This document shows, one piece after another, positions 51,040 through 60,087 of a stretch of 64,000 nt of DNA. The notes under the pieces were generated by a model, which worked only from the letters and a program-made list of their open reading frames with translations, ran no database searches and had not been told where the DNA came from. Within the stretch, counting starts at the first letter, position 1. Every line of letters begins with the position of its first letter. Source of the DNA: Nocardiopsis quinghaiensis (lineage in GTDB: Bacteria; Actinomycetota; Actinomycetes; Streptosporangiales; Streptosporangiaceae); NCBI RefSeq assembly GCF_008638365.1, contig NZ_VWVU01000031.1, positions 16,375 to 80,374 on the forward strand. Direction: 5' to 3'. Both the position numbers and the translations under genes were made by a program.

Positions 51040-52767
51040 ATGACGGTGACGCAGACCACGACGGAGGATCGGCTTCGGGGCCTTCGCGCCTGGCAGCGGG
51101 AGGCGTACGAGGAGTACTTCCGCCGGGAACCACGCGACTTCCTCGCGGTGGCGACTCCCGGCGCGGGCAAGACCACCTTCGCCCTCACCCTGGCCGGCGA
51201 ACTCCTCCAGCGGTACGCGGTGCGCGCCATCACCATCGTGTGCCCCACCGAGCACCTGAAGAAGCAGTGGGCCGAGGCCGCCGCCCGGTTCGGCATCGCC
51301 ATCGACCCGGACTTTCGCAACGGGCAGGGCGCGCTGGGCCGCCAGTACGTCGGTGCGGCGGTCACCTACGCCCAGGTGGCCGCCCATCCGATGCTGCACC
51401 GCAACCGCACCGAGGCGCGCAAGACCCTCGTCATCTTCGACGAGGTGCACCACGCCGGCGACGCCCTGTCCTGGGGTGACGCGGCGCGCGAGGCCTTCGA
51501 TCCGGCGAGCAGACGGCTCTCCCTCACCGGGACCCCCTTCCGCTCCGACATCAACCCCATCCCGTTCGTGGACTACGTGCAGGACGCCGCCGGGGTGCGC
51601 CGCTGTTCCTGGGACTACAGCTACGGCTACGGTCCCGCCCTGGACGACGGCGTCGTGCGCCCGGTCATCTTCATGGCCTACTCCGGCGAGATGCGCTGGC
51701 GCACCCGCGCGGGTGACGAGCTGGCCGCCCGGCTCGGCGAGCCCCTCACCCAGGACGCCCTGTCCCAGGCCTGGCGCGCGGCCCTGGACCCCAAGGGCGA
51801 CTGGATCAAACGGGTGCTCCATGCCGCCGACCGCCGCCTGACGGAGGTCCGCAAGACCCATCCGGACGCGGGCGGGCTGGTCATCGCCAGCGACCACGAG
51901 AACGCCCGCGCCTACTCGCGCATCCTGCGGCAGATCACCGGCAAGGGCGCCACCGTCGTCCTCTCCGACGACCCCACCGCGTCCAGGAAGATCTCCCGGT
52001 TCGCCGCGGGCGACGACCGCTGGATGGTCGCCGTGCGCATGGTCTCCGAGGGCGTGGACGTGCCCCGGCTGATGGTCGGGGTGTACGCCACCTCCACCAG
52101 CACCGCCCTGTTCTTCGCCCAGGCCATCGGCCGTTTCGTGCGTGTGCGCCAGCGCGGCGAGGTCGCCTCGGTGTTCCTGCCCTCGGTGCCGACCCTGCTG
52201 GAGTACGCGGGCGAGATGGAGCGCGAGCGCGACCACGTACTCGACCGGACGCCGGCCGAGGGCGACGAGTACCCGGAGGAGGACCTCCTCAAGGAGGCCA
52301 ACAAGAAGCGGGACACTCCCGACGCGGGGGAGGAACTGCCCTTCGAGACCATGGAGTCGGCGGCGGAGTTCGACCGCGCCCTCTACGACGGCGCCGAGTA
52401 CGGAGGCGCACCGGGGTCCACCGAGGAGGAGGACTTCCTGGGACTGCCCGGCCTGCTCGACCCCCAGCAGGTCTCCCAGCTCCTGCGCAAGCGCAAGGCC
52501 GACATGCAGGCCAGCGAGATCAGGTCCAGGAAGAAGAAGGAGGAGCCCGCCGAGGAGGAGGGCCCCACCCACCAGGTCCTGGCCGACCTGCGCCGCGAGC
52601 TGAGCGGGCTGGTGGGCGCCTGGCACCACCGGACCGGAAAGCCGCACGGGGTGATTCACAACGAGCTGCGCCGCGCCTGCGGCGGCCCCCCGGTCGCGCA
52701 GGCCTCCCCGGACCAGATCCGTGAGCGCATCGCCAAGATCCGGGTCTGGGCCGTCGGCGGCCGTTAG
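51040..52767 (+). CDS. DEAD/DEAH-box helicase (SF2, XPB-like core)
   Basis: 575 residues. The first RecA-like domain has the Q-type LRAWQREAYEEYF, Walker A ATPGAGKTTFAL (about residue 40), the DEVHHAGD box, and motif III SLTGTPFRSD. The second domain has motif V MVSEGVDVPRLMVGVYAT and motif VI QAIGRFVRVRQRGE. A C-terminal region (about 400-575) with charged linkers ends in a small helical domain (HHRTGKPHGVIHNELRRACGG). It is likely a DNA or RNA translocase; the role is unknown. The stop codon starts the 19-bp repeat shared with 12404. Confidence 0.92.
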   Translation: MTVTQTTTEDRLRGLRAWQREAYEEYFRREPRDFLAVATPGAGKTTFALTLAGELLQRYAVRAITIVCPTEHLKKQWAEAAARFGIAIDPDFRNGQGALGRQYVGAAVTYAQVAAHPMLHRNRTEARKTLVIFDEVHHAGDALSWGDAAREAFDPASRRLSLTGTPFRSDINPIPFVDYVQDAAGVRRCSWDYSYGYGPALDDGVVRPVIFMAYSGEMRWRTRAGDELAARLGEPLTQDALSQAWRAALDPKGDWIKRVLHAADRRLTEVRKTHPDAGGLVIASDHENARAYSRILRQITGKGATVVLSDDPTASRKISRFAAGDDRWMVAVRMVSEGVDVPRLMVGVYATSTSTALFFAQAIGRFVRVRQRGEVASVFLPSVPTLLEYAGEMERERDHVLDRTPAEGDEYPEEDLLKEANKKRDTPDAGEELPFETMESAAEFDRALYDGAEYGGAPGSTEEEDFLGLPGLLDPQQVSQLLRKRKADMQASEIRSRKKKEEPAEEEGPTHQVLADLRRELSGLVGAWHHRTGKPHGVIHNELRRACGGPPVAQASPDQIRERIAKIRVWAVGGR

Positions 52768-52783
52768 GGCGTGTCCGGCGGAC
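52765..52783 (+). repeat. 19-bp element at a stop codon, copy 2
   Basis: TAGGGCGTGTCCGGCGGAC, identical to the minus-strand sequence at 12404-12386. Here it runs into CACACGCC, giving a hairpin GGCGTGTCC/GGACACACGCC with a 2-base bulge, a plausible terminator. Confidence 0.8.
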
Positions 52784-52881
52784 ACACGCCGGTGGACTTC
52801 TTCCGCCAAATCGGGCAAACACTTCGTAAGTTCGCGCCACGGTCATAAGCGCATTGTATCAACTCAATTACGTTGCGCTAT

Positions 52882-53928
52882 ATGAGTGGACAAAGCCCTC
52901 GCGGCGGGTCAGCCGCGCTCTGGACCGGACTGCTGATGTGCGGGTTCGCCCTGACCGGCGTGGTCGCGGCCACCGCACCCGACTCCTCCGAACACCACGC
53001 CCAACGGGTGGAGAACGCCGTCCCGTTCGAGGAGTGCCTCCCCGGTACGGAGGCACGGGTGACCGACCCCGACGGGGAGGGGCGCCCTCCCGGGAGAGGT
53101 GAGCTGACCCCGCGGCAGGCCGCCCGCTACCACGAGCGGCTGCGCGAGGAACTCGTGCCCCTGCGTGGCCAGGAACTCCAGCCGCCGCAGACCGTCCCGG
53201 TGGTGGTACACGTCATCTCCGCCGAGGACGGACGCGGCGACGTCAGCGACGAACGCGTCCAGAGGCAGATCGACGTCCTCAACGCCGCCTACAGCGGCAG
53301 CCGGGCCGACGCGGCGGCCCGATCCGCCGGAGGCGCGGAGCCGGCCGCGGAGGTGGGGGCCGCCGACACCGGTTTCCGGTTCGAGCTGACCGAGACCACC
53401 CGCACGGTCGACGACGACTGGTTCACCGGCTTCGACGAGCACCGCGACACCATCCGCGCGAAACTGCGCCGGGGCGGCGCCGGGACCCTCAACATCTACA
53501 CCGCGGACCTGGGCCCCGGCCTGCTCGGCTACTCCACCTTTCCCCAGGACTACGAGGAGAACCCCGACCAGGACGGCGTGGTGGTCGCCCACGACACCCT
53601 GCCCGGGGGTGACCGCGAACAGTTCAACCTCGGCCACACCAGCACACACGAGATCGGCCACTGGCTCGGGCTCTTCCACACCTTCCAGAACGGCTGCACC
53701 GCCCCCGGAGACTACGTGGACGACACGCCGTACGAGCGCGAGGCCGCCTCCGGCTGCCCCGAGGGCCGTGACACCTGCCCCGAAAAGGAGGGCGAGGACC
53801 CCGTCACCAACTTCATGAACTACAGCGACGACGCCTGCATGACCCACTTCACCGCGGACCAGGGCAAGCGCATGGTCGAGCACTGGGCGGCCTTCCGCGA
53901 CGGGTCCTCCCAGGCCGGGGCGGACTGA
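52882..53928 (+). CDS. Secreted M43-type (pappalysin/cytophagalysin) metalloprotease
   Basis: 348 residues from ATG. A signal or anchor segment occupies about residues 11-30. The zinc motif HEIGHWLGLFH lies at 256-266 (His256, His260, His266; Glu257 catalytic). The Met-turn is in NFMNYSDDACMTHF at about 311-324. Six cysteines in the C-terminal third could form disulfides, as in family M43. The leader (52790-52880) is AT-rich for this genome. It is a stand-alone gene ended by a strong hairpin. Confidence 0.92.
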   Translation: MSGQSPRGGSAALWTGLLMCGFALTGVVAATAPDSSEHHAQRVENAVPFEECLPGTEARVTDPDGEGRPPGRGELTPRQAARYHERLREELVPLRGQELQPPQTVPVVVHVISAEDGRGDVSDERVQRQIDVLNAAYSGSRADAAARSAGGAEPAAEVGAADTGFRFELTETTRTVDDDWFTGFDEHRDTIRAKLRRGGAGTLNIYTADLGPGLLGYSTFPQDYEENPDQDGVVVAHDTLPGGDREQFNLGHTSTHEIGHWLGLFHTFQNGCTAPGDYVDDTPYEREAASGCPEGRDTCPEKEGEDPVTNFMNYSDDACMTHFTADQGKRMVEHWAAFRDGSSQAGAD

Positions 53929-53934
53929 CCCGCG

Positions 53935-53969
53935 CCGTCCCCGGTGGGGTCCGGCCCCACCGGGGACGG
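53935..53969 (+). terminator. Perfect 15-bp terminator hairpin
   Basis: CCGTCCCCGGTGGGG pairs with CCCCACCGGGGACGG around a 5-base loop, 6 bases after the metalloprotease stop codon. Confidence 0.9.
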
Positions 53970-54021
53970 CGAGTCGGCCGCCGTGCCGGCGCCCGGGTGT
54001 GACCTGTTCCTCACTCGGGGG

Positions 54022-54050
54022 TTGACGGGTCCTGTGTTAGCGCTAACAAT
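54022..54050 (+). promoter_or_regulatory. Promoter with LacI-type operator before the GH127 gene
   Basis: TTGACG (54022-54027) and AACAAT (54045-54050) are 17 bases apart. TGTTAGCGCTAACA (54035-54048), a perfect 14-bp palindrome with the central CG typical of LacI-family operators, fills the spacer and enters the -10. This is a classic repressible layout. No LacI-type regulator gene is in the window. Confidence 0.8.
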
Positions 54051-54083
54051 GAATGCGGCCGACGCCCGACCCGAGGAGCGCGT

Positions 54084-56027
54084 GTGACCCCCCACGAGAC
54101 CGCCGTCCCGACCGATCCCACGGGCGGGCGCCCGGTCGTCCCGTCCCGGAGCCGTCACCGTCCGCTCGGCCTCGGCGAGATCGCCCTGGGGCCCGGATTC
54201 TGGGGAACGCGGCAAAGGACCAACGCCTCCGCGACGCTCCGGCACTGCGAGCTCTGGATGGAACGGCTGGGCTGGCTGGCCAACTTCGACCGCGTCGCCC
54301 AGGACGCGACGGGCCCGGACCGCCCCGGCTGGTGCTTCTCCGACTCCGAGGTCTACAAGCTTCTCGAGGCCCTGTCCTGGGAGTACGGGAGTACCGGCCG
54401 CCCCGAGGCGGACGAGGCCGTACGCCGGATCACCGAGCGCGTCGGCCGTGCCCAGGACGACGACGGCTACCTCAACACGTGCTACGGGCACGGGAACCAG
54501 CCGCCTCGGTACGGCGACTTCGAGACCGGGCACGAGCTGTACTGCACCGGGCACCTGCTGCAGGCGGCGGTGGCCAGGGCGCGTACCACGGGACCGGACG
54601 CGCTGGTGGAGATCGCCCGCAGGGCCGCCGACCACGTCTGCGACACGTTCGGCACGGGCGGCACGGAAGCCGTCTGCGGACATCCGGAGATCGAGGTGGG
54701 CCTGGTGGAACTGGGCCGCGCGCTCGGCGAGGAACGCTACGTCGAACAGGCCCGGCTCTTCCTCGACCGGCGCGGACACGGCACTCTGCGCGGGGAGCGG
54801 GTACCCCTGGGCAGCGCCTACTTCCAGGACGACGTGCCGGTCCGTGCCGCACACGCCTGGCGCGGGCACGTCGTTCGCGCCCTCTACCTCTCGGCGGCGG
54901 CCGTGGACGTGGCGGACGAGCACGGCGACCGGGAACTGCTCACGGCCGTCGAACGCCAGTGGGAGCACTCGGTGGCCCGGCGCACCCACATCACCGGCGG
55001 CATGGGCTCACGCCACCAGGACGAGGGCTTCGGCGAGGACTGGGAGCTCCCGGCGGACCGCGCCTACTGCGAGAGCTGCGCGGGCGTCGCCTCCATCATG
55101 GTGTCGTGGCGGCTGTACCTGTCCACCGGGGACACGCGCTACGCCGACCTGATGGAGCGGACGTTCCTCAACGTGGTGGCGACCGCGCCGAGCGCCGACG
55201 GCCGGGCGTTCTTCTACGCCAACCCCCTGCACCAGCGTGTCGCGGCGGGCGCGCCGGACCCCGACACCGTCAGCCCACGCGCGGAGAGCGGCGTTCGGGC
55301 CCCCTGGTTCGACGTGTCGTGCTGCCCCACGAACCTCGCGCGCACGCTGGCCACATGGCACACCTACGCCGCCAGTGCCGGGGACGGAGGACTGACCCTT
55401 CTGCAGTACGCCACAGCGCGGATCGTCGCGGCGCTGGACGACGGCCGGGTCCTCGGAGTGGAGGTCGAGACCGACTACCCGGGCGACGGTCTCGTCACCG
55501 TCCGCGTCACGGACCCGCCACCGGGGAGGACGGCCCTGCGGCTGCGTGTGCCGTCGTGGGCCGGGGGCGCTGTGCTGGAGGAGGGCGGGAGACGCCGGAC
55601 CGTCCCACCCGGTGTGGCGGTCGTCGACCGGGAGTTCGCCAGCGGCGAGGAGGTCCGCCTCCGCCTTCCGATGGAACCGCGCCTCACCTGGCCGGATCAC
55701 CGGATCGACGCCGTCCGCGGCTGCGTGGCCGTGGAACGGGGACCCCTGGTGTACTGCGCGGAGTCGATCGACCTGCCCACGGGCGTCGACCTCGACGACG
55801 TCCTGGTCGACCCCTCCGTCGCCCCCGTCGACCGGGGCGGACGGGTACTGGTTCGCGGGACGGTCGGACCGGTCCGTGCCACCGGTCGCGACTGGCCGTA
55901 CGGCGGAGCGGCCGAGGGGAGAGGCGACGGCGACGCGGTCGGCCTCACACTGTCCCCGTACCACCAGTGGGCCGAACGCGGACCGACCACCATGCGCGTC
56001 TGGCTGCCCGCGCACCTCCGTGGCTGA
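54084..56027 (+). CDS. GH127 family glycoside hydrolase (beta-L-arabinofuranosidase type)
   Basis: 647 residues, GTG start, no signal peptide, so it probably acts on oligosaccharides inside the cell. The (alpha/alpha)6 barrel occupies about residues 30-440, followed by beta domains. The catalytic set of HypBA1 (Glu322, Glu338, Cys340, Cys417, Cys418) is matched by Glu314, Glu330, Cys332, Cys413 and Cys414, so zinc-thiolate retention chemistry is likely. It has its own repressible promoter and no transporter or sugar genes alongside. Confidence 0.92.
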   Translation: MTPHETAVPTDPTGGRPVVPSRSRHRPLGLGEIALGPGFWGTRQRTNASATLRHCELWMERLGWLANFDRVAQDATGPDRPGWCFSDSEVYKLLEALSWEYGSTGRPEADEAVRRITERVGRAQDDDGYLNTCYGHGNQPPRYGDFETGHELYCTGHLLQAAVARARTTGPDALVEIARRAADHVCDTFGTGGTEAVCGHPEIEVGLVELGRALGEERYVEQARLFLDRRGHGTLRGERVPLGSAYFQDDVPVRAAHAWRGHVVRALYLSAAAVDVADEHGDRELLTAVERQWEHSVARRTHITGGMGSRHQDEGFGEDWELPADRAYCESCAGVASIMVSWRLYLSTGDTRYADLMERTFLNVVATAPSADGRAFFYANPLHQRVAAGAPDPDTVSPRAESGVRAPWFDVSCCPTNLARTLATWHTYAASAGDGGLTLLQYATARIVAALDDGRVLGVEVETDYPGDGLVTVRVTDPPPGRTALRLRVPSWAGGAVLEEGGRRRTVPPGVAVVDREFASGEEVRLRLPMEPRLTWPDHRIDAVRGCVAVERGPLVYCAESIDLPTGVDLDDVLVDPSVAPVDRGGRVLVRGTVGPVRATGRDWPYGGAAEGRGDGDAVGLTLSPYHQWAERGPTTMRVWLPAHLRG

Positions 56028-56146
56028 GGGCGCCGCCTCCCATGGAGCGGTGGAGCCGCCCTTCCCCGCCCTCCGGCTCGGCGGTGGCCGTGTACGGCCC
56101 GTCACCGTTGCCCATCCCCGCCACGGCCGCCGCTACCCTGGAGGGC

Positions 56147-57154
56147 ATGGCAGCGAACACCTACCTGACCGGTATCAAGCCCACCGGTGACTTCCACCTG
56201 GGCAACTACATCGGCGCGATCAAACCCGCCCTGGAGGCGTCCACGGCGTACGACACCTACTACTTCATCGCCGACTACCACGCGCTCAACACCATCAGGG
56301 AAGCCGACGAGCTCCGCCACAGCATCCGGTCAGGCGCTGCCACCTGGCTCGCGTGCGGGCTCGACCCCGAGCGCACGATCGTCTACCAGCAGTCCAAGGT
56401 GCCCGAGACCTTCGAGCTCACCACGATCCTGAGCGCCCTGACCCCCAAGGGCCTCATGAACCGCGCGCACGCCTACAAGGCCGCCCGCGACCGCAACCAC
56501 GCGGCGGGGGTCACCGACCTGGACGCCGGGGTCAACATGGGGCTGTACAACTACCCCGTCCTCATGGCCGCCGACATCCTCGTCATGGAGGGCACCCACG
56601 TCCCCGTGGGCCGCGACCAGACCCAGCACATCGAGTACACCGCCGACATCGCCGGGTACTTCAACCACCGCTACGGCGATGCCTACGGCTTCCCCGTCCC
56701 CAAGGGCGTCATCGACGACAGCGACGCGAGCATCCTGCCCGGCGTCGACGGCCGCAAGATGAGCAAGTCCTACGACAACCACATCCCGCTCTTCCTGCCG
56801 GAGAACAAGCTCAAGAAGGCCGTGCGCCGCATCCCCACCGACTCCACGCCGGTCGAGGCGCCCAAGGACCCCGACAGCTCGGTGCCCTTCCAGCTGCTCA
56901 CCCACTTCGCCGACGCCGAGAAGGTCTCCGAGGTGCGCAAGCGCCTGGAGGCGGGCGGCATGGGCTGGGGCGACCTCAAGAACGAGCTGTTCGAGGCGAT
57001 CAACACCGAGCTCGGCCCCAAACGCGAGCGCTACGAGGAACTGATGGCCGACCCGTCGGAGATCGACGCGGTCCTGGCGGCCGGTTCCGAACGCGCCCGC
57101 CGGCGCGCCCGCGCCACCCTCGACCGGGTGCGCGCCGCCATCGGCGTCGCCTGA
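56147..57154 (+). CDS. trpS: Tryptophanyl-tRNA synthetase
   Basis: 335-residue class I synthetase, typical length. The HIGH-type motif reads GDFHLGNYIGA (about residues 13-23) and KMSKS is intact in GRKMSKSYDN (about residue 204). The C-terminal helical domain contains GMGWGDLKNELFEAIN. ATG follows GGAGGGC, and TACCCT ends 7 bases before the start, so both a ribosome site and a near-leaderless promoter are possible. The frame is open far upstream but that part overlaps the GH127 gene. Confidence 0.96.
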   Translation: MAANTYLTGIKPTGDFHLGNYIGAIKPALEASTAYDTYYFIADYHALNTIREADELRHSIRSGAATWLACGLDPERTIVYQQSKVPETFELTTILSALTPKGLMNRAHAYKAARDRNHAAGVTDLDAGVNMGLYNYPVLMAADILVMEGTHVPVGRDQTQHIEYTADIAGYFNHRYGDAYGFPVPKGVIDDSDASILPGVDGRKMSKSYDNHIPLFLPENKLKKAVRRIPTDSTPVEAPKDPDSSVPFQLLTHFADAEKVSEVRKRLEAGGMGWGDLKNELFEAINTELGPKRERYEELMADPSEIDAVLAAGSERARRRARATLDRVRAAIGVA

Positions 57155-57184
57155 CGCACCGGGGACGGAAGCAGGGACAGGACA

Positions 57185-57210
57185 GGGGCGGCGGCCGACA
57201 CCGCCGCCCC
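57185..57210. terminator. Bidirectional terminator hairpin
   Basis: GGGGCGGCGG pairs perfectly with CCGCCGCCCC around a 6-base loop, between trpS and the convergent pncA. Confidence 0.85.
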
Positions 57211-57237
57211 GTCCCGTACGAGGGCCGCGAGGGCCTC

Positions 57238-57804
57238 TCAGCCGACCCGCGGCTCACCCTCCAGTTCCACACCCGCCTCGCGCAGCCGCTCCAGGGCCGC
57301 GTCCACCGTCGGGCGCGACACCCCGGCGGTCAGCCCGAGCAGCACCCGCGTACGCAGGCCCTCACGCGCCGCGTCCAGCGCCGTGGCCCTCACACAGTGG
57401 TCCGTGGCGATCCCCGCCACGTCCACCTCGTCCACCCCGCGCTCCCTCAGCCACTCGGCCAGCGGGGTCCTGTCCCGGGACACACCCTCGAAACCGCTGT
57501 AGCCGGACGCGTACTGCCCCTTGTCGAAGACCTCCTCGGCCAGCGAGGCGTCGAAGTCGGGGTGGAACTCCACCCCCGGCGTTCCCGCCTCGCAGTGGCG
57601 GGGCCAGCTGTCCACGAAGTCGGGATCCTCGGAGAAGTGCTCCCCGGGGTCGATGTGGTAGTCACGCGTGGCCACCACGTGGTCGTACTCACTCGCGCGG
57701 GCGTACTCGGTGACGGCCGCCGCCGTGCTCGCGCCGCCCTTCACCCCCAGGTGTCCGCCCTCGCAGAAGTCCTTCTGAACGTCCACCACGATGAGCGCCC
57801 TCAT
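57238..57804 (-). CDS. pncA: Nicotinamidase
   Basis: Hydrolyses nicotinamide to nicotinate for NAD salvage. It has 188 residues from ATG with GGAGG 7 bases upstream. The catalytic triad is Asp8 (VVDVQKDFCEGG), Lys95 (FDKGQYASGYSGF) and Cys137 (ATDHCVRATA). Metal-site residues are in ATRDYHIDPGEHFS. It lies 45 bases after pncB on the same strand, and together they make the nicotinamide-to-NaMN route. Confidence 0.95.
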   Translation of the reverse strand: MRALIVVDVQKDFCEGGHLGVKGGASTAAAVTEYARASEYDHVVATRDYHIDPGEHFSEDPDFVDSWPRHCEAGTPGVEFHPDFDASLAEEVFDKGQYASGYSGFEGVSRDRTPLAEWLRERGVDEVDVAGIATDHCVRATALDAAREGLRTRVLLGLTAGVSRPTVDAALERLREAGVELEGEPRVG

Positions 57805-57849
57805 CACGCCACCTCCTCTCCCAGTCCTGGCCCGTGCCGCGCACGGCCT

Positions 57850-59151
57850 CTAGTGGAACACCGTCGGCAGTGCGGCCTCGCCGCGCGACATCCGCAGGGC
57901 CTCCTCGGGCAGTTCCGCGATCGTCGCCCGGTGCCGCTCCCGTGCCTCGTGCACCGTCTCTCGACCCACCGCCACACCGTCGGTGACCAAGGGGCGCAAC
58001 AGCGGGCGTGTTCCCGTCTGCGGAGTCGGCGGGTGGGGATAGACCTCCTCCGCCAACGCCGTGCCCTTGTCGTCCAGGCGCCGGACCGCCCACTTGCGGC
58101 CGCCACGGCTGGGCTTGCCCACCGAACGCTTGGCCACCGGCTCCAGCGGCGCGTCCTCCTCCAGTCCACGTGCCCGAGCCACCAGCTTGTACACCAGCGA
58201 CACCGTCGGCGCACCCGATCCGGTGACCAGGGCGGTGCCCACCCCGTAGCCGTCCACCGGCGCCACGGCCAGGGCCCGGATGGCGTGTTCGTCCAGGTCG
58301 CCGGTCACCACGACCCGGGTACCGGTCGCGCCCAGGGAGTCCAGCTGTGAGCGCACACGCGAGGCCTGGGCGGCCAGGTCGCCGGAGTCGAGCCGCACCG
58401 CGCCCAGGCCGGGACCGGCCAGTTCCACCGCGGTGCGCACCGCCCGCTCCACGTCGAAGGTGTCCACCAGCAGCGTCGTCCCGGTGCCCAGGGACTCCAG
58501 CTGCGCCTTGAACGCGTGCCGCTCGCTGTCGTGCAGCAGTGTGAACGAGTGTGCCGCCGTGCCGCCGGTCGGCACCCCGTGGAGGCGTCCGGCCTCCAGG
58601 TTGGAGGAGGTCGCGAACCCGGCCACGTAGGCGGCGCGCGCCGCCGCCACGGCCGACCGCTCGTGGGTGCGGCGCGACCCCATCTCGATCAGCGGGCGCT
58701 CTCCCGCCGCCACCGCCATCCGCGTCGCGGCCGAGGCGATCGCGCTGTCGTGGTTGTACACCGACAGCGCCAGCGTCTCCAGGAGCACGGCCTCGGCGAA
58801 GGAGGCCTCCACCACCAGGATCGGCGATCCCGGGAAGTACGCCTCGCCCTCGCCGTAGCCCCACACGTTGCCCGAGAACCGGTAGTCGGCCAGCCACTGC
58901 AGGGTGCGCTCGTCCACGACCCCGTTGTCGGACAGGAAGTCGAGTTCCTCCGTGCCGAACCGGAACCGCTCCAGCAGGTCCAGGAAGCGGCCCGTTCCGG
59001 CCACGACCCCGTATCGGCGCCCCTCCGGCAGCCGCCGGGCGAACATCTCGAACACCGAGCGGCGGGCGGCGGCGCCGCTGTGCAGCGCCGCCTGGAGCAT
59101 CGTCAGTTCGTAGTGGTCGGTGAGCAGCGCGCTGCTGCTGTCCTCGCTCAT
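57850..59151 (-). CDS. pncB: Nicotinate phosphoribosyltransferase
   Basis: Converts nicotinate, PRPP and ATP to nicotinate mononucleotide. 433 residues from MSEDSSSALLTDHYELTM. Motifs are TDHYELTMLQAAL, YFPGSPILVVEASFAEAVLLE, EMGSRRTHERSAVAAARAAYVAGFATSSN, the phosphate-binding VDTFDVERAVRTAVE, and VRLDSGDLAAQASRVR. The start is the ATG shared by the family; the frame continues upstream through the divergent gene's region but is not coding there. First gene of the NAD-salvage pair. Confidence 0.95.
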   Translation of the reverse strand: MSEDSSSALLTDHYELTMLQAALHSGAAARRSVFEMFARRLPEGRRYGVVAGTGRFLDLLERFRFGTEELDFLSDNGVVDERTLQWLADYRFSGNVWGYGEGEAYFPGSPILVVEASFAEAVLLETLALSVYNHDSAIASAATRMAVAAGERPLIEMGSRRTHERSAVAAARAAYVAGFATSSNLEAGRLHGVPTGGTAAHSFTLLHDSERHAFKAQLESLGTGTTLLVDTFDVERAVRTAVELAGPGLGAVRLDSGDLAAQASRVRSQLDSLGATGTRVVVTGDLDEHAIRALAVAPVDGYGVGTALVTGSGAPTVSLVYKLVARARGLEEDAPLEPVAKRSVGKPSRGGRKWAVRRLDDKGTALAEEVYPHPPTPQTGTRPLLRPLVTDGVAVGRETVHEARERHRATIAELPEEALRMSRGEAALPTVFH

Positions 59152-59283
59152 GGGCACGAGCCTAATCCGTGGCGTACGGGTCCGCGGCGGCCACCCCGCC
59201 AGCTCCGCACCACGGTGATCCACCCCGCACGACAATAATACCCACCTTGTTGGTAGGGAACTGGATGTAGGTACCCTGGTGGC

Positions 59284-59706
59284 ATGCTGAGGATTGATCG
59301 CTCGATCTACGACAAGATCGTCGCCCACGCCCGCCGCGACCACCCCGACGAGGCATGCGGTGTCGTGGCCGGGCCCGAGGGCTCCGACCGCCCGGAGCGG
59401 TTCGTCGAGATGATCAACGCCGAGCGGTCGCCGACCTTCTACCGCTTCGACTCCCTCGAACAGCTCAAGGTCTGGCGCGAGATGGACGATCGCGACGAGG
59501 AACCCGTCGTGATCTACCACTCCCACACCGCCACCGAGGCCTACCCCTCGCGTACCGACATCTCCTACGCGTCCGAGCCGAACGCCCACTACGTGCTCGT
59601 GTCCACCCGCGAGTCCGACACCGTCGAGTTCCGCTCCTACCGGATCGTCGACGGCCAGGTCACCGAGGAGCCGGTGGAGATCACCGGGGCCGACGGGGAC
59701 CAGTAG
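59284..59706 (+). CDS. mec: JAMM/MPN+ metalloprotease (Mec-type, acts on CysO)
   Basis: 140-residue zinc protease. In Mycobacterium, Mec releases cysteine from the CysO-cysteine conjugate. The JAMM motif is YHSHTATEAYPSRTD (residues 79-93) with the upstream Glu in DEACGVVAG. There is a complete MPN fold and no extra domain. TACCCT ends 6 bases before the ATG, so it is likely leaderless. It leads the sulfur operon mec-cysO-cysM. It may also trim the last two residues of CysO, which here ends GGSR. Confidence 0.93.
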   Translation: MLRIDRSIYDKIVAHARRDHPDEACGVVAGPEGSDRPERFVEMINAERSPTFYRFDSLEQLKVWREMDDRDEEPVVIYHSHTATEAYPSRTDISYASEPNAHYVLVSTRESDTVEFRSYRIVDGQVTEEPVEITGADGDQ

Positions 59707-59801
59707 GTTCCCAACCACGCGGGGCGGCGTCCAGGAATGGGCGCGGAACGCCCCCTGTTGGCAATGAACGCACACCAACGACCGCTAACGGAGACACCTT
59801 C

Positions 59802-60080
59802 ATGGCCATCGAGGTCCGCATCCCCACCATCCTGCGCAACCTGACCGACGACGCCAAGGTCGTCGAGGGTTCCGGTGCCACCCTGGACGAGCTGATCGCC
59901 GACCTGGACAGCCGCTACCCGGGAATCAGCGAGCGCCTGGTGGCCGATGGCAAGCTGCGCCGCTTCGTCAACATCTACCTCAACGACGAGGACGTCCGCT
60001 TCGTCGGCGGACTGGAGGCCAAGCTCTCCGACGGCGACACCGTGACCGTCCTGCCGGCGGTGGCCGGCGGAAGCCGCTAG
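59802..60080 (+). CDS. cysO: MoaD/ThiS-family sulfur carrier CysO
   Basis: 92-residue ubiquitin-like sulfur carrier. It opens IEVRIPTILRNLTDDAKVVEG and ends VTVLPAVAGGSR. The active form must end in Gly-Gly to be thiocarboxylated; two extra residues (Ser-Arg) follow here. In other systems a JAMM protease removes such tails. It lies between mec and cysM, 7 bases before cysM. The ATG follows GGAGACACCTTC. Confidence 0.93.
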   Translation: MAIEVRIPTILRNLTDDAKVVEGSGATLDELIADLDSRYPGISERLVADGKLRRFVNIYLNDEDVRFVGGLEAKLSDGDTVTVLPAVAGGSR

Positions 60081-60087
60081 GCCGGAC

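Noticed and set aside
54053..56146. A long in-frame N-terminal extension of TrpS
   Set aside because: It overlaps the GH127 gene in another frame. TrpS is complete from 56147 with its normal N-terminus.
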